Under the pieces are notes generated by a model that did not search any database, was not told where the DNA came from, and saw nothing but the letters and a program-made list of their open reading frames with translations. From an uncultured Oscillospiraceae bacterium (GTDB lineage: Bacteria > Bacillota > Clostridia > Oscillospirales > Oscillospiraceae), in the NCBI GenBank assembly GCA_934533005.1, contig CAKTBC010000001.1, positions 1 to 64,000 on the forward strand: 64,000 nucleotides of DNA, written 5' to 3'. Position numbers and translations under genes: made by a program. Each line of letters opens with the position of its first letter. Within the stretch, counting starts at the first letter, position 1. This document shows, piece after piece, positions 34,625 through 43,923 of this stretch.

Positions 34625-35692
34625 ATGAAAGAATGTACGGTTCTCATGACCGGCTGCGGCGCGCCGGGCGCACCGGGGATCATCCGGTGCCTGCGCAAAA
34701 ACGGCGAGCGGGACATCCGCATCGTGGCCGTAGACCGCAACGAAAACGCCGGTGCGCGCGATCTTGTCGATGCGTTTTGCACCGTCCCCTCGGCGGAAAA
34801 GGAGGACTTCATTCCCGCGGTGCTGGATATCTGCCGCCGTGAGGGTGTGCAGGTCATCGTCCCCATCGTGACGCGCGAGCTCATGAAATTCGCCCGCGCG
34901 CGATCGGAGTTTGAAGCTATCGGCGCGAAAGTCTCCGTGATGGAGCCGGATAAGCTGGAGATCGTCAATAACAAGGCACACCTGCTCGACGCGATGCGTG
35001 CGCACGGTCTGCGCACGCCGGAGTACCGGCGCGTGCATACCGTGGAGGAGCTGAAGGCCGCCGTTTCCGCGATGGGCTACCCGGAAAGGGCGCTGTGTGT
35101 CAAGGCGGCAGTCGGCAACGGCAGCCGCGGCATCCGCGTGCTCAATGCGAACATCTCGCGTTTTGACCTCTTTTTTGAGCAGAAGCCGAACTCCATGTTT
35201 ATCAGCTACGAGGAGCTGATCCGCACGCTCTCCGAGCGGGAGACCATGCCGGAGATGCTCGTTATGGAATATCTTCCCGGCACGGAATACAGCGTGGACT
35301 TCCTTGCCGATCACGGCACGCCGGTTTACACGGTCTCGCGCCGCGGCCTTTCGGTCGTCACGAGCAACATGATGTCGCTCATCGTAGACGACAACCGCGC
35401 CGTTCAGGAGCTCTGCACGCAGGTCGTGCGCTCGCTCGGACTGGACGGCAACTTCGGCTTCGATCTTCTCTATAACGAAGGGGATAAGGAGCCGTACGTT
35501 ATCGAGATCAACCCGCGCCTCACGGCGGGCGTGGTTTCGTGCGCTGCGGCGGGCATCAATCTGCCGTATCTCGGCATAAAGCGTCTGCTTGGCGAGCCTC
35601 TGCCGGAGCTGACGCCCCATTTCGGCACACGGATGTCCCGGCGGTATCAGGAGGCGTTTTTCGACGCCGCCGGAAACCGACTTGACTGGTAA
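34625..35692 (+). CDS. ATP-grasp ligase (carbamoyl-phosphate-synthase-like)
   Basis: A 355-residue protein with an N-terminal nucleotide-like domain (LMTGCGAPGAPGIIRCL), a central segment NNKAHLLDAMRAHGLRTP that opens the ATP-grasp fold, LCVKAAVGNGSRGIRV as the glycine-rich ATP loop, EYLPGTEYSVDFLAD, and the metal-binding C-terminal YVIEINPRLTAG. These enzymes join a carboxylate to an amine or thiol through an acyl phosphate. It is 9 bp downstream of the PLP decarboxylase and 13 bp upstream of the PIG-L gene. Ligation of an amino acid to a deacetylated amino sugar is a reasonable hypothesis. Confidence 0.88.
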   Translation: MKECTVLMTGCGAPGAPGIIRCLRKNGERDIRIVAVDRNENAGARDLVDAFCTVPSAEKEDFIPAVLDICRREGVQVIVPIVTRELMKFARARSEFEAIGAKVSVMEPDKLEIVNNKAHLLDAMRAHGLRTPEYRRVHTVEELKAAVSAMGYPERALCVKAAVGNGSRGIRVLNANISRFDLFFEQKPNSMFISYEELIRTLSERETMPEMLVMEYLPGTEYSVDFLADHGTPVYTVSRRGLSVVTSNMMSLIVDDNRAVQELCTQVVRSLGLDGNFGFDLLYNEGDKEPYVIEINPRLTAGVVSCAAAGINLPYLGIKRLLGEPLPELTPHFGTRMSRRYQEAFFDAAGNRLDW

Positions 35693-35705
35693 GGAGCATA
35701 GACCG

Positions 35706-36329
35706 ATGAAAAAAGTTCTGGTTCTCGCGCCGCATACGGACGACGGCGAGCTCGGCTGCGGCGGCACGGTGGCGCGGCTGCTGGAGGAAGGCTGCGAGGT
35801 GCATTTCGCGGTGTTCTCCACCTGCGCGGAGTCCGTCCCGACGGGCTTCCCGGCGGACGAGCTGAAAACGGAATTTCTCTCCTCCATGGAGAGCTACGGC
35901 ATCCCGGCCGAACAGATCACCATTTTTGATTTCCCCGTCCGCCATTTCCCGGCGCACCGGCAGGAGATATTGGAGGAGCTCGTGCGGCTCAACCGGCGCA
36001 TCGCGCCCGATCTTGTGTTCGCGCCGTCCATGCACGATGTGCATCAGGATCACCACACCATCGCGGAGGAGACCATCCGCGCGTTCAAACGCACGAGCAT
36101 CCTCGGCTACGAGGAGCCGTGGAACAACCTGACCTTTAATAATCAGGTATATGTCACGCTGGAGGAGCGCCACGTGAATGCGAAGATCGCCGCCGTGGAA
36201 AGATATATTTCGCAGCGCGGACGCATTTACGCCTCCGGCGATTACATCCGCTCTCTGGCCGTGAGCCACGGCGTGCAGATCGGACGGAAGTATGCCGAGG
36301 TCTTTGAAACGGATCGCTGGATCCTCTGA
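35706..36329 (+). CDS. PIG-L family N-acetylglucosaminyl deacetylase
   Basis: The 207-residue protein has the zinc motif PHTDDGELGCGG (the family's AHPDDE) and the second motif MHDVHQDHHT (HxxH), both with all metal ligands. PIG-L enzymes remove the N-acetyl group from GlcNAc-containing substrates in the cytoplasm. ATG at 35706 with GGAG upstream is preferred over an earlier in-frame start inside the previous gene. Its place after the ATP-grasp gene suggests it exposes an amine that is then acylated. Confidence 0.92.
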   Translation: MKKVLVLAPHTDDGELGCGGTVARLLEEGCEVHFAVFSTCAESVPTGFPADELKTEFLSSMESYGIPAEQITIFDFPVRHFPAHRQEILEELVRLNRRIAPDLVFAPSMHDVHQDHHTIAEETIRAFKRTSILGYEEPWNNLTFNNQVYVTLEERHVNAKIAAVERYISQRGRIYASGDYIRSLAVSHGVQIGRKYAEVFETDRWIL

Positions 36330-36368
36330 GAGCGTCCGTCAAAGCCTTCCCGGAAAGGAGGGAACGCC

Positions 36369-37463
36369 ATGAAAAAGATCCTTCTCGCTTTCGGCACGCG
36401 GCCGGAGGCGATCAAAATGTGCCCGCTGGTGCGCGAGCTGCGCACCCGGAGAGAGATACAGACCGTCGTTTGCGTAACGGGACAGCACCGCGAAATGCTC
36501 GACCAGATCCTCGCGACCTTTTCCGTTGTGCCGGACTACGATCTCTCCGTGATGAAGGACGCGCAGACGCTCTTTGACGTCACGACCGGCGTTCTCGACG
36601 GCATGAAGAGCGTGCTGGAAACGGAGAAGCCGGACATCGTCCTCGTGCAGGGCGACACGACAACCGCCTTTGCTGCGGCGCTCGCGGCGTATTACCTGCG
36701 CATCCCGGTGGGGCACGTGGAGGCCGGGCTTCGCACGTACAATATCGACAGCCCCTATCCCGAGGAATTCAATCGGCAGGCGATCTCCATCCTCAGCCGG
36801 TACAATTTTGCCCCCACGGAGCGGGCGAAACAAAACCTTCTCGCCGAGGGTCGCGATGCCGCCGCGATCCATGTGACCGGCAACACGGTCATCGACGCGC
36901 TGAAAACGACCGTCCGCGCCGACTATACTCACCCGGAGCTCGCATGGGCGGCGGGGAAGCGGCTCATCCTCATCACGGCGCACCGCCGGGAAAATCTCGG
37001 CGAGCCCATGCGCCACATGTTCCGCGCCATCCGCCGCGTGCTCGATGAGCACGAGGATGTGCGTGCGATCTACCCCATCCACCGAAACCCCCTGGTACGG
37101 GAAACGGCGGCGGAGGTATTCGGAAACGACGAGCGGATCCACATCATCGAGCCGCTGGACGTGCTGGATTTCCACAACTTTCTCGCGCGAAGCTATCTGG
37201 TGCTCACCGACAGCGGCGGCATTCAGGAGGAAGCGCCGAGTCTCGGCAAGCCCGTGCTCGTCATGCGCGACACGACCGAGCGCCCCGAGGGCGTCGAGGC
37301 CGGAACGCTCCGGCTGGTCGGCACGCGGGAGGAAACGATCTACGAGAGCTTCACGGAGCTTTTGGACAACGCGGCGGCGTATGAAAAAATGAGCCGCACC
37401 GCCAACCCCTACGGCGACGGCCATGCCTGCCGCCGCATCGCGGACATTCTTGCGGGAGACTGA
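36369..37463 (+). CDS. UDP-N-acetylglucosamine 2-epimerase
   Basis: The 364-residue product shows the complete non-hydrolysing epimerase pattern: FGTRPEAIKMCPLV at the N-terminus, VQGDTTTAFAAALAAY, HVEAGLRTYNIDSPYPEEFNR, LITAHRRENLGEP and TDSGGIQEEAPSLGKPVLVM. It converts UDP-GlcNAc to UDP-ManNAc in the cytoplasm. It could instead act as a WbpI-like epimerase on the UDP-diacetamido uronic acid predicted from the genes at 42.5-46.7 kb; WecB and WbpI are close relatives. Located mid-operon. Confidence 0.93.
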   Translation: MKKILLAFGTRPEAIKMCPLVRELRTRREIQTVVCVTGQHREMLDQILATFSVVPDYDLSVMKDAQTLFDVTTGVLDGMKSVLETEKPDIVLVQGDTTTAFAAALAAYYLRIPVGHVEAGLRTYNIDSPYPEEFNRQAISILSRYNFAPTERAKQNLLAEGRDAAAIHVTGNTVIDALKTTVRADYTHPELAWAAGKRLILITAHRRENLGEPMRHMFRAIRRVLDEHEDVRAIYPIHRNPLVRETAAEVFGNDERIHIIEPLDVLDFHNFLARSYLVLTDSGGIQEEAPSLGKPVLVMRDTTERPEGVEAGTLRLVGTREETIYESFTELLDNAAAYEKMSRTANPYGDGHACRRIADILAGD

Positions 37464-37466
37464 GCG

Positions 37467-38576
37467 ATGAAGATCCTCGTTGCCGGTCCCGGCTACGACA
37501 GCCGGGACAAACACGAAGTGAATATATTCGCCCTCGACCAGGCCAGGGCGCTGCGTGCGGCCGGGCATGACGTCCGCTTCGCCGCGGTAGATACCCGGTC
37601 GATCCGCCGCGTGCGCCCGTGGGGGTTCGATACATACACGCTGGAGGATATCCCCGTATATTACGGCGCGATCCCCTGCGGCGCGCTGCCGCCCGCCTTT
37701 TTGGAGATGGCGGGACGCGCGGCGGTCTCCGGCATCTGCCGCGCCATGGAAAATGACGGCTGGAAGCCGGAAATCATCCACCAGCATTTTGGCTTTGATT
37801 TTGCCGCCATGGCGGAGCGGGAGGACATTCCGTTCGTTTTCACTGAGCATTCTTCCCACCACAACCGCCCCCTTCCGCCGAAAAAGGCAGAGCGGCTGAA
37901 GCGGGAATACGAACGCTGTGCCGCCGTGCTGGCCGTCAGCCGGGCGCTTGCGGAGAATATGCGCGGAAACACCGGCGTGGAGGCGGCGGTCGTGCCCAAC
38001 ATTGTGGACACGGCGCAGTTTGCCCCCCGAAGCGTTCGGCATGAGCACTTTACGTTTGTTTCCACGGGGAATCTTCTCCCGGTGAAAAATATGGCGGGGC
38101 TTCTCCGCGCATTTGTCCGTCTGAAAGGAGAGCCGGAGCTGATCATTTTCGGCGCCGGGGCAGAGAGCGGCGCGCTGCGCGCACTGTGTGCAGAGCTTAG
38201 GCTGGAAGAGCGCGTTTCCTTTCGCGGCCACTGTCCGAGAAAGGAACTCGCCGAGGCGTACGCCGCGGCGGACTGCTTCGTGCTGGCCTCGCGGAGCGAA
38301 ACGTTCGGCGTTGCCTATATCGAGGCGATGGCGGCGGGGCTTCCCGTGATCGCTACGCGCTGCGGCGGCCCGGAGGATTTCGTCACGGACGAAAACGGCA
38401 TTTTGATCCCCGTGGACGACGAGTGCGCTCTCGCCGATGCCATGGAACGCATGATGCGCTGCCGTGCAGACTACGACGGCGCGGCGATCTCGGCGGATGT
38501 CCGCCGCAGATTTGCGCCCGAAACCGTTGCCGCGCAGCTCACCGGGATCTATACGGCGGTTTTGAAAAACCGCTGA
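37467..38576 (+). CDS. Family 4 glycosyltransferase
   Basis: A 369-residue GT-B enzyme. The N-terminal half contains HQHFGFDFAAMAEREDIPFVFTEHSS and the donor half contains FVSTGNLLPVKNMAGLLRAF, RVSFRGHCPRKELAEAY and SRSETFGVAYIEAMAAGLPV with the EX7E-type arrangement. It adds a hexose or N-acetylhexosamine in repeat-unit assembly. The gene begins 3 bp after the epimerase stop. Confidence 0.93.
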   Translation: MKILVAGPGYDSRDKHEVNIFALDQARALRAAGHDVRFAAVDTRSIRRVRPWGFDTYTLEDIPVYYGAIPCGALPPAFLEMAGRAAVSGICRAMENDGWKPEIIHQHFGFDFAAMAEREDIPFVFTEHSSHHNRPLPPKKAERLKREYERCAAVLAVSRALAENMRGNTGVEAAVVPNIVDTAQFAPRSVRHEHFTFVSTGNLLPVKNMAGLLRAFVRLKGEPELIIFGAGAESGALRALCAELRLEERVSFRGHCPRKELAEAYAAADCFVLASRSETFGVAYIEAMAAGLPVIATRCGGPEDFVTDENGILIPVDDECALADAMERMMRCRADYDGAAISADVRRRFAPETVAAQLTGIYTAVLKNR

Positions 38577-38641
38577 GCCGCTGCCGCGATCCGATGCAGA
38601 ACGGTGCTTTTTTCGGGATGTCGGAAAGGAGAAACAACGCC

Positions 38642-39715
38642 GTGAAAGTCTTGTATATTGCCTATATCGATTTCAAAGCCACGCAGTCCGGCTCCGCGGT
38701 ACGTCCGCAGAAAATGTACCGGGCGTTTCTCGACGCGGGACACGAGGTGAAGCTCCTCGCTGTCAGCCAGAACCGGAGCGAGTGGCCGCGCCGGAAGAAA
38801 GCCATCCGGGAGATCATGGAGTGGCTCGATACGAACACGCCCGATCTCTGCTATATCGAATCGCACGTCTATCCGATCATCCTGCCGGAAGATTACCGTC
38901 TCATTCGGAAATTGCACCGCATGGGCGTGCCGACGGGGTATTTTTACCGCGATTTTTATAAAAAATTCCCGAAGGAGTTTCCCAAACGGAACGACCTGGC
39001 CGGCTGGTGCAAGGATACGCTCAAGGATCTTCTGCAAGCCAAAACCGACCGGCTGCTGCGGCAGGTGGACATTGTGTATGTGCCGTGCCGGGAATGCCGG
39101 GAGATCTTTTCCGAGTATGCGGATGTCCGGCCGCTCCCCCCGGCGGGCGAGGATCGCCGGAAATACAGGGGGCAGGGGGGGAATACCGCCATTTATGTCG
39201 GCGGCATTACCGTCTCTTACGGCGGAGAACTGATGCTGGAGGCCTTCCACCGGCTCAACAAGGAGGGTGATTATCCCCTTTTGCTCATCTGCCGCGAGAA
39301 CGAATGGGAGAAGCTGGATTCGCCGTTCAAGGCGGAGCCGTGGCTGGAGGTGCATCACGCCTCCTCTGAGCAGCTGATCCCGTATTATGAGCGGGCCGGC
39401 GTTGCCCTTGCCATCAACCGGGGGACGGAGTATGACGATCACGCCATTTCCGTAAAGCTCTATGAGTACATCAGCTTCGGTCTGCCGGTCGTTGTATGCG
39501 GCTCCAAAAGCATGGAGCGCCTGATCGAGGAGGGCGGATTCGGCAAAAGAGCCGAATGCACGCCCGAAGCAATCGCCGAGGCAGTAAAATACGTTCTCGC
39601 GCACCGGGACGAATACGCAGAGAGGGCGGAAGAGGCGCTGCTGCGCGACGGGCTCTGGTTACACCGCGTTGAGCAGGTGGTGCGGGAGCTTTCCGAAAAG
39701 AAAACGAAGAAGTAA
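38642..39715 (+). CDS. Glycosyltransferase, GT-B fold (divergent)
   Basis: The 357-residue product begins with VKVLYIAYIDFKATQSGSAVRP (shortened here to its landmarks: VLYIAY and GSAVRPQKMYRAF). It continues with YIESHVYPIILPEDYRLI, TAIYVGGITVSYGGELMLEAF, the donor-binding KLYEYISFGLPVVVCG and a long helical end. GTG at 38642 has AAAGGAG upstream. The reading frame is open upstream into the preceding gene, but that part overlaps the previous coding region in another frame and has no ribosome site. Overall similarity is to GT4-type enzymes with a degenerate catalytic motif. Confidence 0.82.
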   Translation: MKVLYIAYIDFKATQSGSAVRPQKMYRAFLDAGHEVKLLAVSQNRSEWPRRKKAIREIMEWLDTNTPDLCYIESHVYPIILPEDYRLIRKLHRMGVPTGYFYRDFYKKFPKEFPKRNDLAGWCKDTLKDLLQAKTDRLLRQVDIVYVPCRECREIFSEYADVRPLPPAGEDRRKYRGQGGNTAIYVGGITVSYGGELMLEAFHRLNKEGDYPLLLICRENEWEKLDSPFKAEPWLEVHHASSEQLIPYYERAGVALAINRGTEYDDHAISVKLYEYISFGLPVVVCGSKSMERLIEEGGFGKRAECTPEAIAEAVKYVLAHRDEYAERAEEALLRDGLWLHRVEQVVRELSEKKTKK

Positions 39716-39726
39716 GGAGCCGGGCT

Positions 39727-40854
39727 GTGCACATTTTGGTTATCCCGTCGTGGTATCCTACACCGGAGGATCCGATCAGCGGCTGCTTTTTCCGCGAACA
39801 GGCGCAGGCACTGGCGGATTTCGGCCACCGCGTCAGCGTGTTTGCGTATTTCTCCGATGCGCCGAAGGGTGTCTATACGGAAACGTCCGTCAGCGGGAAT
39901 CTGACGGAGTTTCGCATCCATGCAAAGCCGCTGCGGTTCCATTTGACGTTTTTCCGCATCATGAAGGAGATGCTCCGCCTTCTGCACACGGAGCTTTCCG
40001 GCGCGAAGCCGGATGTTATCCATGTGCATTCCTTCCGTGCGATCCGCTATGCGCGCGCGATCCGCGCGCTTTACGGCATCCCCATTGTCGTCACGGAGCA
40101 TGCGACGTGGTTCGAGCGGAAGCTGCTCAGCCCGAAGGATCTTGCCGCCATTTCGCGCGACTATCGCGCCGCAGACGCACTCATCGCCGTGAGCCCCGGG
40201 CTTCGCGAGCATATCCTGCCGTACTGCACGAATAAGGACGTGCTCGTTGTGCCGAACATGGTCGATGAACAGTTTCTGGAAGGCGCACTGCACCGCGCAG
40301 AGGGGGAGACCTTCGGCTTTGTCTGCGTGGGCGCGCTGTCGAAAAAGAAGGGCATCGACCTTCTGCTGGATGCCTTTGCCGCGGTGCATGAAAAGCTTCC
40401 GCACACCCGCCTTACGGTCTGCGGCGGCGGCGAGGAGGAGAGCGCGCTGCGCGCGCAGGCCGAAGCTCTCGGCGTGAGCGGCGCGGTGGATTTCAAAGGA
40501 CAGGTATCGCGCGGGGAATGCGCGGCCTGCCTCCGTGAAAATCAGGCGTTCGTCCTGCCGAGCCGCGCGGAGACGTTCGGCGTTGTATATGTGGAGGCGA
40601 TGGCGTGCGGCCTGCCGGTCATCATGACAAAGCTCGGCGCGTGGACGATCCTTGCCCGGGAGGAGACCGGCCTTGCCGTGGATGTGGAAAACGTTGAACA
40701 GCTCACTGCCGCCATGCTGTATATGGCGGAGCACAGCGAGCGGTACAATGCCGGGATCATCCGCGCCTTCTGCGCGGAGAATTTCTCCGCTCCGAGCGTC
40801 TGCCGCCGCCTCACCGAAATCTATACGGACGTGACAAAGCGAAAAAAGGAGTAA
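39727..40854 (+). CDS. Family 4 glycosyltransferase
   Basis: The 375-residue protein opens with HILVIPSWYPTPEDPISGCF and contains DVIHVHSFRAIRYA, TEHATWFERKLL, FVCVGALSKKKGIDLLLDAF, TVCGGGEEESALR and SRAETFGVVYVEAMACGLPV, a clear GT4 pattern. The start is a GTG at 39727 with AAGGAG upstream. It is the last glycosyltransferase before the flippase, so it may finish the repeat unit (inference). Confidence 0.94.
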   Translation: MHILVIPSWYPTPEDPISGCFFREQAQALADFGHRVSVFAYFSDAPKGVYTETSVSGNLTEFRIHAKPLRFHLTFFRIMKEMLRLLHTELSGAKPDVIHVHSFRAIRYARAIRALYGIPIVVTEHATWFERKLLSPKDLAAISRDYRAADALIAVSPGLREHILPYCTNKDVLVVPNMVDEQFLEGALHRAEGETFGFVCVGALSKKKGIDLLLDAFAAVHEKLPHTRLTVCGGGEEESALRAQAEALGVSGAVDFKGQVSRGECAACLRENQAFVLPSRAETFGVVYVEAMACGLPVIMTKLGAWTILAREETGLAVDVENVEQLTAAMLYMAEHSERYNAGIIRAFCAENFSAPSVCRRLTEIYTDVTKRKKE

Positions 40855-40858
40855 ACCG

Positions 40859-42427
40859 TTGGCTTCCAGTCGAATCAAAAATTCCATAACGAACATTCTG
40901 ACCGGAGCCGTTGGGCAGATCCTCAACATCGTGCTCAACTTTGCGCTGCGCACGGTATTTCTCTATTCGCTCGGCAAGGAATACGCCGGCATCAACGGCG
41001 TGCTCTCCGGCGTGCTGCAGGTGCTCAATCTTGCCAATCTCGGCATCGACGGCGCGATCGTTTACGCGATGTACAAGCCGCTGGCGGAGAAAAATACCGA
41101 GCAGTCCAAAGCGCTCGTGGCGTTTTACCGCAAAGCGTACCGGATCATCGGCTTTGCCATCGTGGCTGTCGGTCTTGCGCTGATCCCCGTGCTGCCGTAC
41201 CTTCTCAAGGGGTCTACGGAGCTTGTCGATATCCGCATCGTGTACTGCCTGTATCTGGCGGATACGGTGGCGTCGTACTGGTTTTTCTCCTATCTCGGCA
41301 CGGTGCTGCAGGCGGATCAGCGAAAGTATGTCATAACGCGCATCACATATTTCACCCAGACGGCCTCCACGATCGTCAAGGCGGCCGTGCTCTTCGCCCT
41401 GCGCGGCACACCGGCGCTCTGCTTTTATCTGTTCACCGCGACCGGCGTGGCGTTTACGGTGGTGCAGAATCTCCTGACCCGCGCCCGCTGCCATAAGCTT
41501 TATCCGTGGCTGAAGGAGAAGGACGCCCGCACGCTGACAAGCGAGGAGCGCGGCGGCATTTTCCGCAACGTTGCCGGGATGTTCACCAACAACGTCTGCC
41601 GCGTGCTCAACGACGGCATCGACACCACGGTCATCTCCGCCATGGTGGGCGTTGCGACCAGTGGCGTATTTACGAACTATGTGGCGCTGCGGCAGTATGT
41701 CGTCAACATCATCCGCACGGTGCTCGACCCGCTGACGGCGAGCGTCGGCAATCTCTGCGCCGTGGAATCCACGGAGAAGAAGGAGACCTTTTTCAACCAT
41801 CTGCAATTCACCTGCTTCTGGATTTACGGCTTTTCCGCCATCGGCCTGTGGATCGTGAGCGACCACTTTATCGCGGGCGTGTGGCTGCACAGCACCGGCT
41901 GGCTCCTCCCGGCGGACTGCGTTCTCTTTTATGCGCTCAATCTCGCCATCGAGGGCATGGCCAAGGCGGTCATCATCTACCGCGACGCGAACGGCCTGTT
42001 CTGGCAGACAAAGTACCGCTATATTTTTTCGTCGGTATTCAACGCCGTTTTTTCGATCGTTCTGGTCGGCCCCGCTGGGCTGGGTGTGACCGGCGCGCTC
42101 ATCGGCACAACGGCGAGCCTTGTCATCATGCTCTCCTTCGACCCGATCCTCGTTTTCCGCGAGGTGTTCCACAAAAAGGCGTGGGGGTATTACCGGACGT
42201 ACTTCGGCTATCTCGCGCTCACCGCCGCGACCGGCGCGCTGGTGTATGTGTTCGCGCTGCCGTTTTCCGCCTATACGGTGGTGAACTTCCTCGTCCGGGT
42301 GCTTTTGTGCCTTGTCGTGCCGAACGGACTCTGGTTCCTCCTGTTCCGGAAAAACGATAATTTCCTGTATCTTCGCGATACGGCGCTCGGTCTCCTCCGC
42401 GGCCTGCGAAAAAAAGCGGGAAAATAG
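40859..42427 (+). CDS. Wzx-like polysaccharide repeat-unit flippase
   Basis: The 522-residue polytopic protein, with roughly 12-14 hydrophobic helices, belongs to the MATE/MVF-related polysaccharide transporter group. It begins SSRIKNSITNILTGAVGQIL and contains GINGVLSGVLQVLNLANLGI, a typical early Wzx feature. It moves the lipid-linked repeat unit to the outer face. The start is TTG at 40859, preceded by AAAAGGAG. It closes the first part of the operon; a new promoter follows at 42452. Confidence 0.9.
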   Translation: MASSRIKNSITNILTGAVGQILNIVLNFALRTVFLYSLGKEYAGINGVLSGVLQVLNLANLGIDGAIVYAMYKPLAEKNTEQSKALVAFYRKAYRIIGFAIVAVGLALIPVLPYLLKGSTELVDIRIVYCLYLADTVASYWFFSYLGTVLQADQRKYVITRITYFTQTASTIVKAAVLFALRGTPALCFYLFTATGVAFTVVQNLLTRARCHKLYPWLKEKDARTLTSEERGGIFRNVAGMFTNNVCRVLNDGIDTTVISAMVGVATSGVFTNYVALRQYVVNIIRTVLDPLTASVGNLCAVESTEKKETFFNHLQFTCFWIYGFSAIGLWIVSDHFIAGVWLHSTGWLLPADCVLFYALNLAIEGMAKAVIIYRDANGLFWQTKYRYIFSSVFNAVFSIVLVGPAGLGVTGALIGTTASLVIMLSFDPILVFREVFHKKAWGYYRTYFGYLALTAATGALVYVFALPFSAYTVVNFLVRVLLCLVVPNGLWFLLFRKNDNFLYLRDTALGLLRGLRKKAGK

Positions 42428-42451
42428 TTAGTTTGTCAAAATAGTCTTTTA

Positions 42452-42480
42452 TTGAAATAAAGCGGCAACTGTGCTATCAT
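42452..42480 (+). promoter_or_regulatory. Internal promoter for the uronic-acid sugar genes
   Basis: TTGAAA (42452-42457), 17-bp spacer, TATCAT (42475-42480), 58 bp before the dehydrogenase start. Confidence 0.7.
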
Positions 42481-42537
42481 TTAAAAGTTAACAGCATCTG
42501 TGCTTTTCAATTTCGTAACGGAATCGAGGAAATACAT

Positions 42538-43842
42538 ATGGGACTCAAGGAAAAACTGCTTGCGAGAGAGGCCACTCTCGGCGTTATCGGTCTCGGCTAT
42601 GTCGGCCTGCCGCTCGCGGTGGAAAAGGCGAAGGCCGGCTTCAAGGTCTACGGCTTTGATGTGCAGAAGGAAAAAGTGGACATGGTCAACGCCGGGAAAA
42701 ACTACATCGGCGATGTTGTGAACGAGGATCTCGAAGCGCTCGTCAGGGCCGGCCAGCTCGTTGCCACCTCCAACTTTGCCGACGCTGCGAAGTGCGACTG
42801 CGTGTGCATCTGCGTGCCGACGCCGCTCGACGCCCACCAGCAGCCGGACATCAGCTATGTCCGCGCCTCCACGGAGAGCATCACGCCGTATCTTCACAAG
42901 GACATGCTCGTCGTGCTCGAATCCACAACGTATCCCGGCACGACCGAGGAGCTCTGCAAGCCCATTCTGGAAAAGTCCGGTCTCAAGTGCGGCGAGGACT
43001 TCTATCTCGCCTTCTCGCCCGAGCGCGTCGATCCAGGCAACCTGATCTATAAAACGAAGAACACCCCGAAGGTCGTCGGCGGCTGCACAAGCGAGTGCAC
43101 CGAGGTCGCCGCGGCCATGTATGAGACCGTGCTTGAAGCACCGGTCTATAAGGTCTCATCTCCGGCCATCGCGGAGATGGAGAAGATCCTCGAGAACACC
43201 TACCGCAACGTGAACATCGGCCTCATCAACGAGCTCGCCATCCTCTGCGACCGTATGGGCATCAACATCTGGGAAGTGATCGATGCGGCCAAGAGCAAGC
43301 CCTACGGCTTCCAGGCGTTCTATCCCGGCCCCGGTCTCGGCGGTCACTGCATCCCGCTCGACCCCTATTACCTGAGCTGGAAAGCGCGCGAGTACGGCTT
43401 CCATACCTCGATGATCGAATCGTCCATGATGATCAACGACCGTATGCCGGAGTATTGTGTCGACCGCGCCGCCCGCATTCTCAACACGTTCAAAAAGTCC
43501 ATGAACGGCGCGAAGATCCTCGTGCTGGGCGTGGCCTATAAGCAGGACATTGCCGACTTCCGCGAGAGCCCGGCGATCAACGTCATCAAGGAGCTCCAGA
43601 AGCGCGGCGCGGACGTTGTCTACTATGACCCGTGGGTGCCGTCCTTCCGCTGGAAGGGCATGACCATGACCGGCCTTCCGGCGCTGACGGAAGAGGCGCT
43701 CCGTGATGCCGACCTTGTTATGGTCACCACCGCGCACACGAACGTGGACTACGCCTTCGTGCAGAAAAACGCCAAATTCGTTTTCGACACCAAGAACGCG
43801 ATGAAGGCCGTGGCTGAGCGCGATAATATCGAAATTCTCTGA
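42538..43842 (+). CDS. UDP-N-acetylglucosamine 6-dehydrogenase-like (WbpA type)
   Basis: The 434-residue protein is a nucleotide-sugar dehydrogenase: NAD motif GVIGLGYVGLPLAVEKA, SPERVDPGN, the catalytic-cysteine motif GPGLGGHCIPLDPYYL and a C-terminal UDP-binding domain with GVAYKQDIADFRESPA. It oxidises C6 of a UDP-hexosamine to the uronic acid. Followed by WbpB-, WbpD- and WbpE-like genes, UDP-GlcNAc is the likely substrate. It has its own promoter and a GAGGAAATACAT leader at the start. Confidence 0.93.
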   Translation: MGLKEKLLAREATLGVIGLGYVGLPLAVEKAKAGFKVYGFDVQKEKVDMVNAGKNYIGDVVNEDLEALVRAGQLVATSNFADAAKCDCVCICVPTPLDAHQQPDISYVRASTESITPYLHKDMLVVLESTTYPGTTEELCKPILEKSGLKCGEDFYLAFSPERVDPGNLIYKTKNTPKVVGGCTSECTEVAAAMYETVLEAPVYKVSSPAIAEMEKILENTYRNVNIGLINELAILCDRMGINIWEVIDAAKSKPYGFQAFYPGPGLGGHCIPLDPYYLSWKAREYGFHTSMIESSMMINDRMPEYCVDRAARILNTFKKSMNGAKILVLGVAYKQDIADFRESPAINVIKELQKRGADVVYYDPWVPSFRWKGMTMTGLPALTEEALRDADLVMVTTAHTNVDYAFVQKNAKFVFDTKNAMKAVAERDNIEIL

Positions 43843-43849
43843 GATAAAA

Positions 43850-43903
43850 AACACCGCCGCTTCCGTCCCTGTTTTCGGGGAGCGGGGGCGGCGGGTGCTT
43901 TTG
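43850..43903 (+). terminator. Weak hairpin, possible partial terminator or attenuator
   Basis: CACCGCCGC (43852-43860) pairs with GCGGCGGGTG (43888-43897) with one bulged G, followed by CTTTTG. It lies between two genes of one pathway, so it may tune rather than end transcription. Confidence 0.4.
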
Positions 43904-43923
43904 ATAAAGAAGGAAAACACCGT

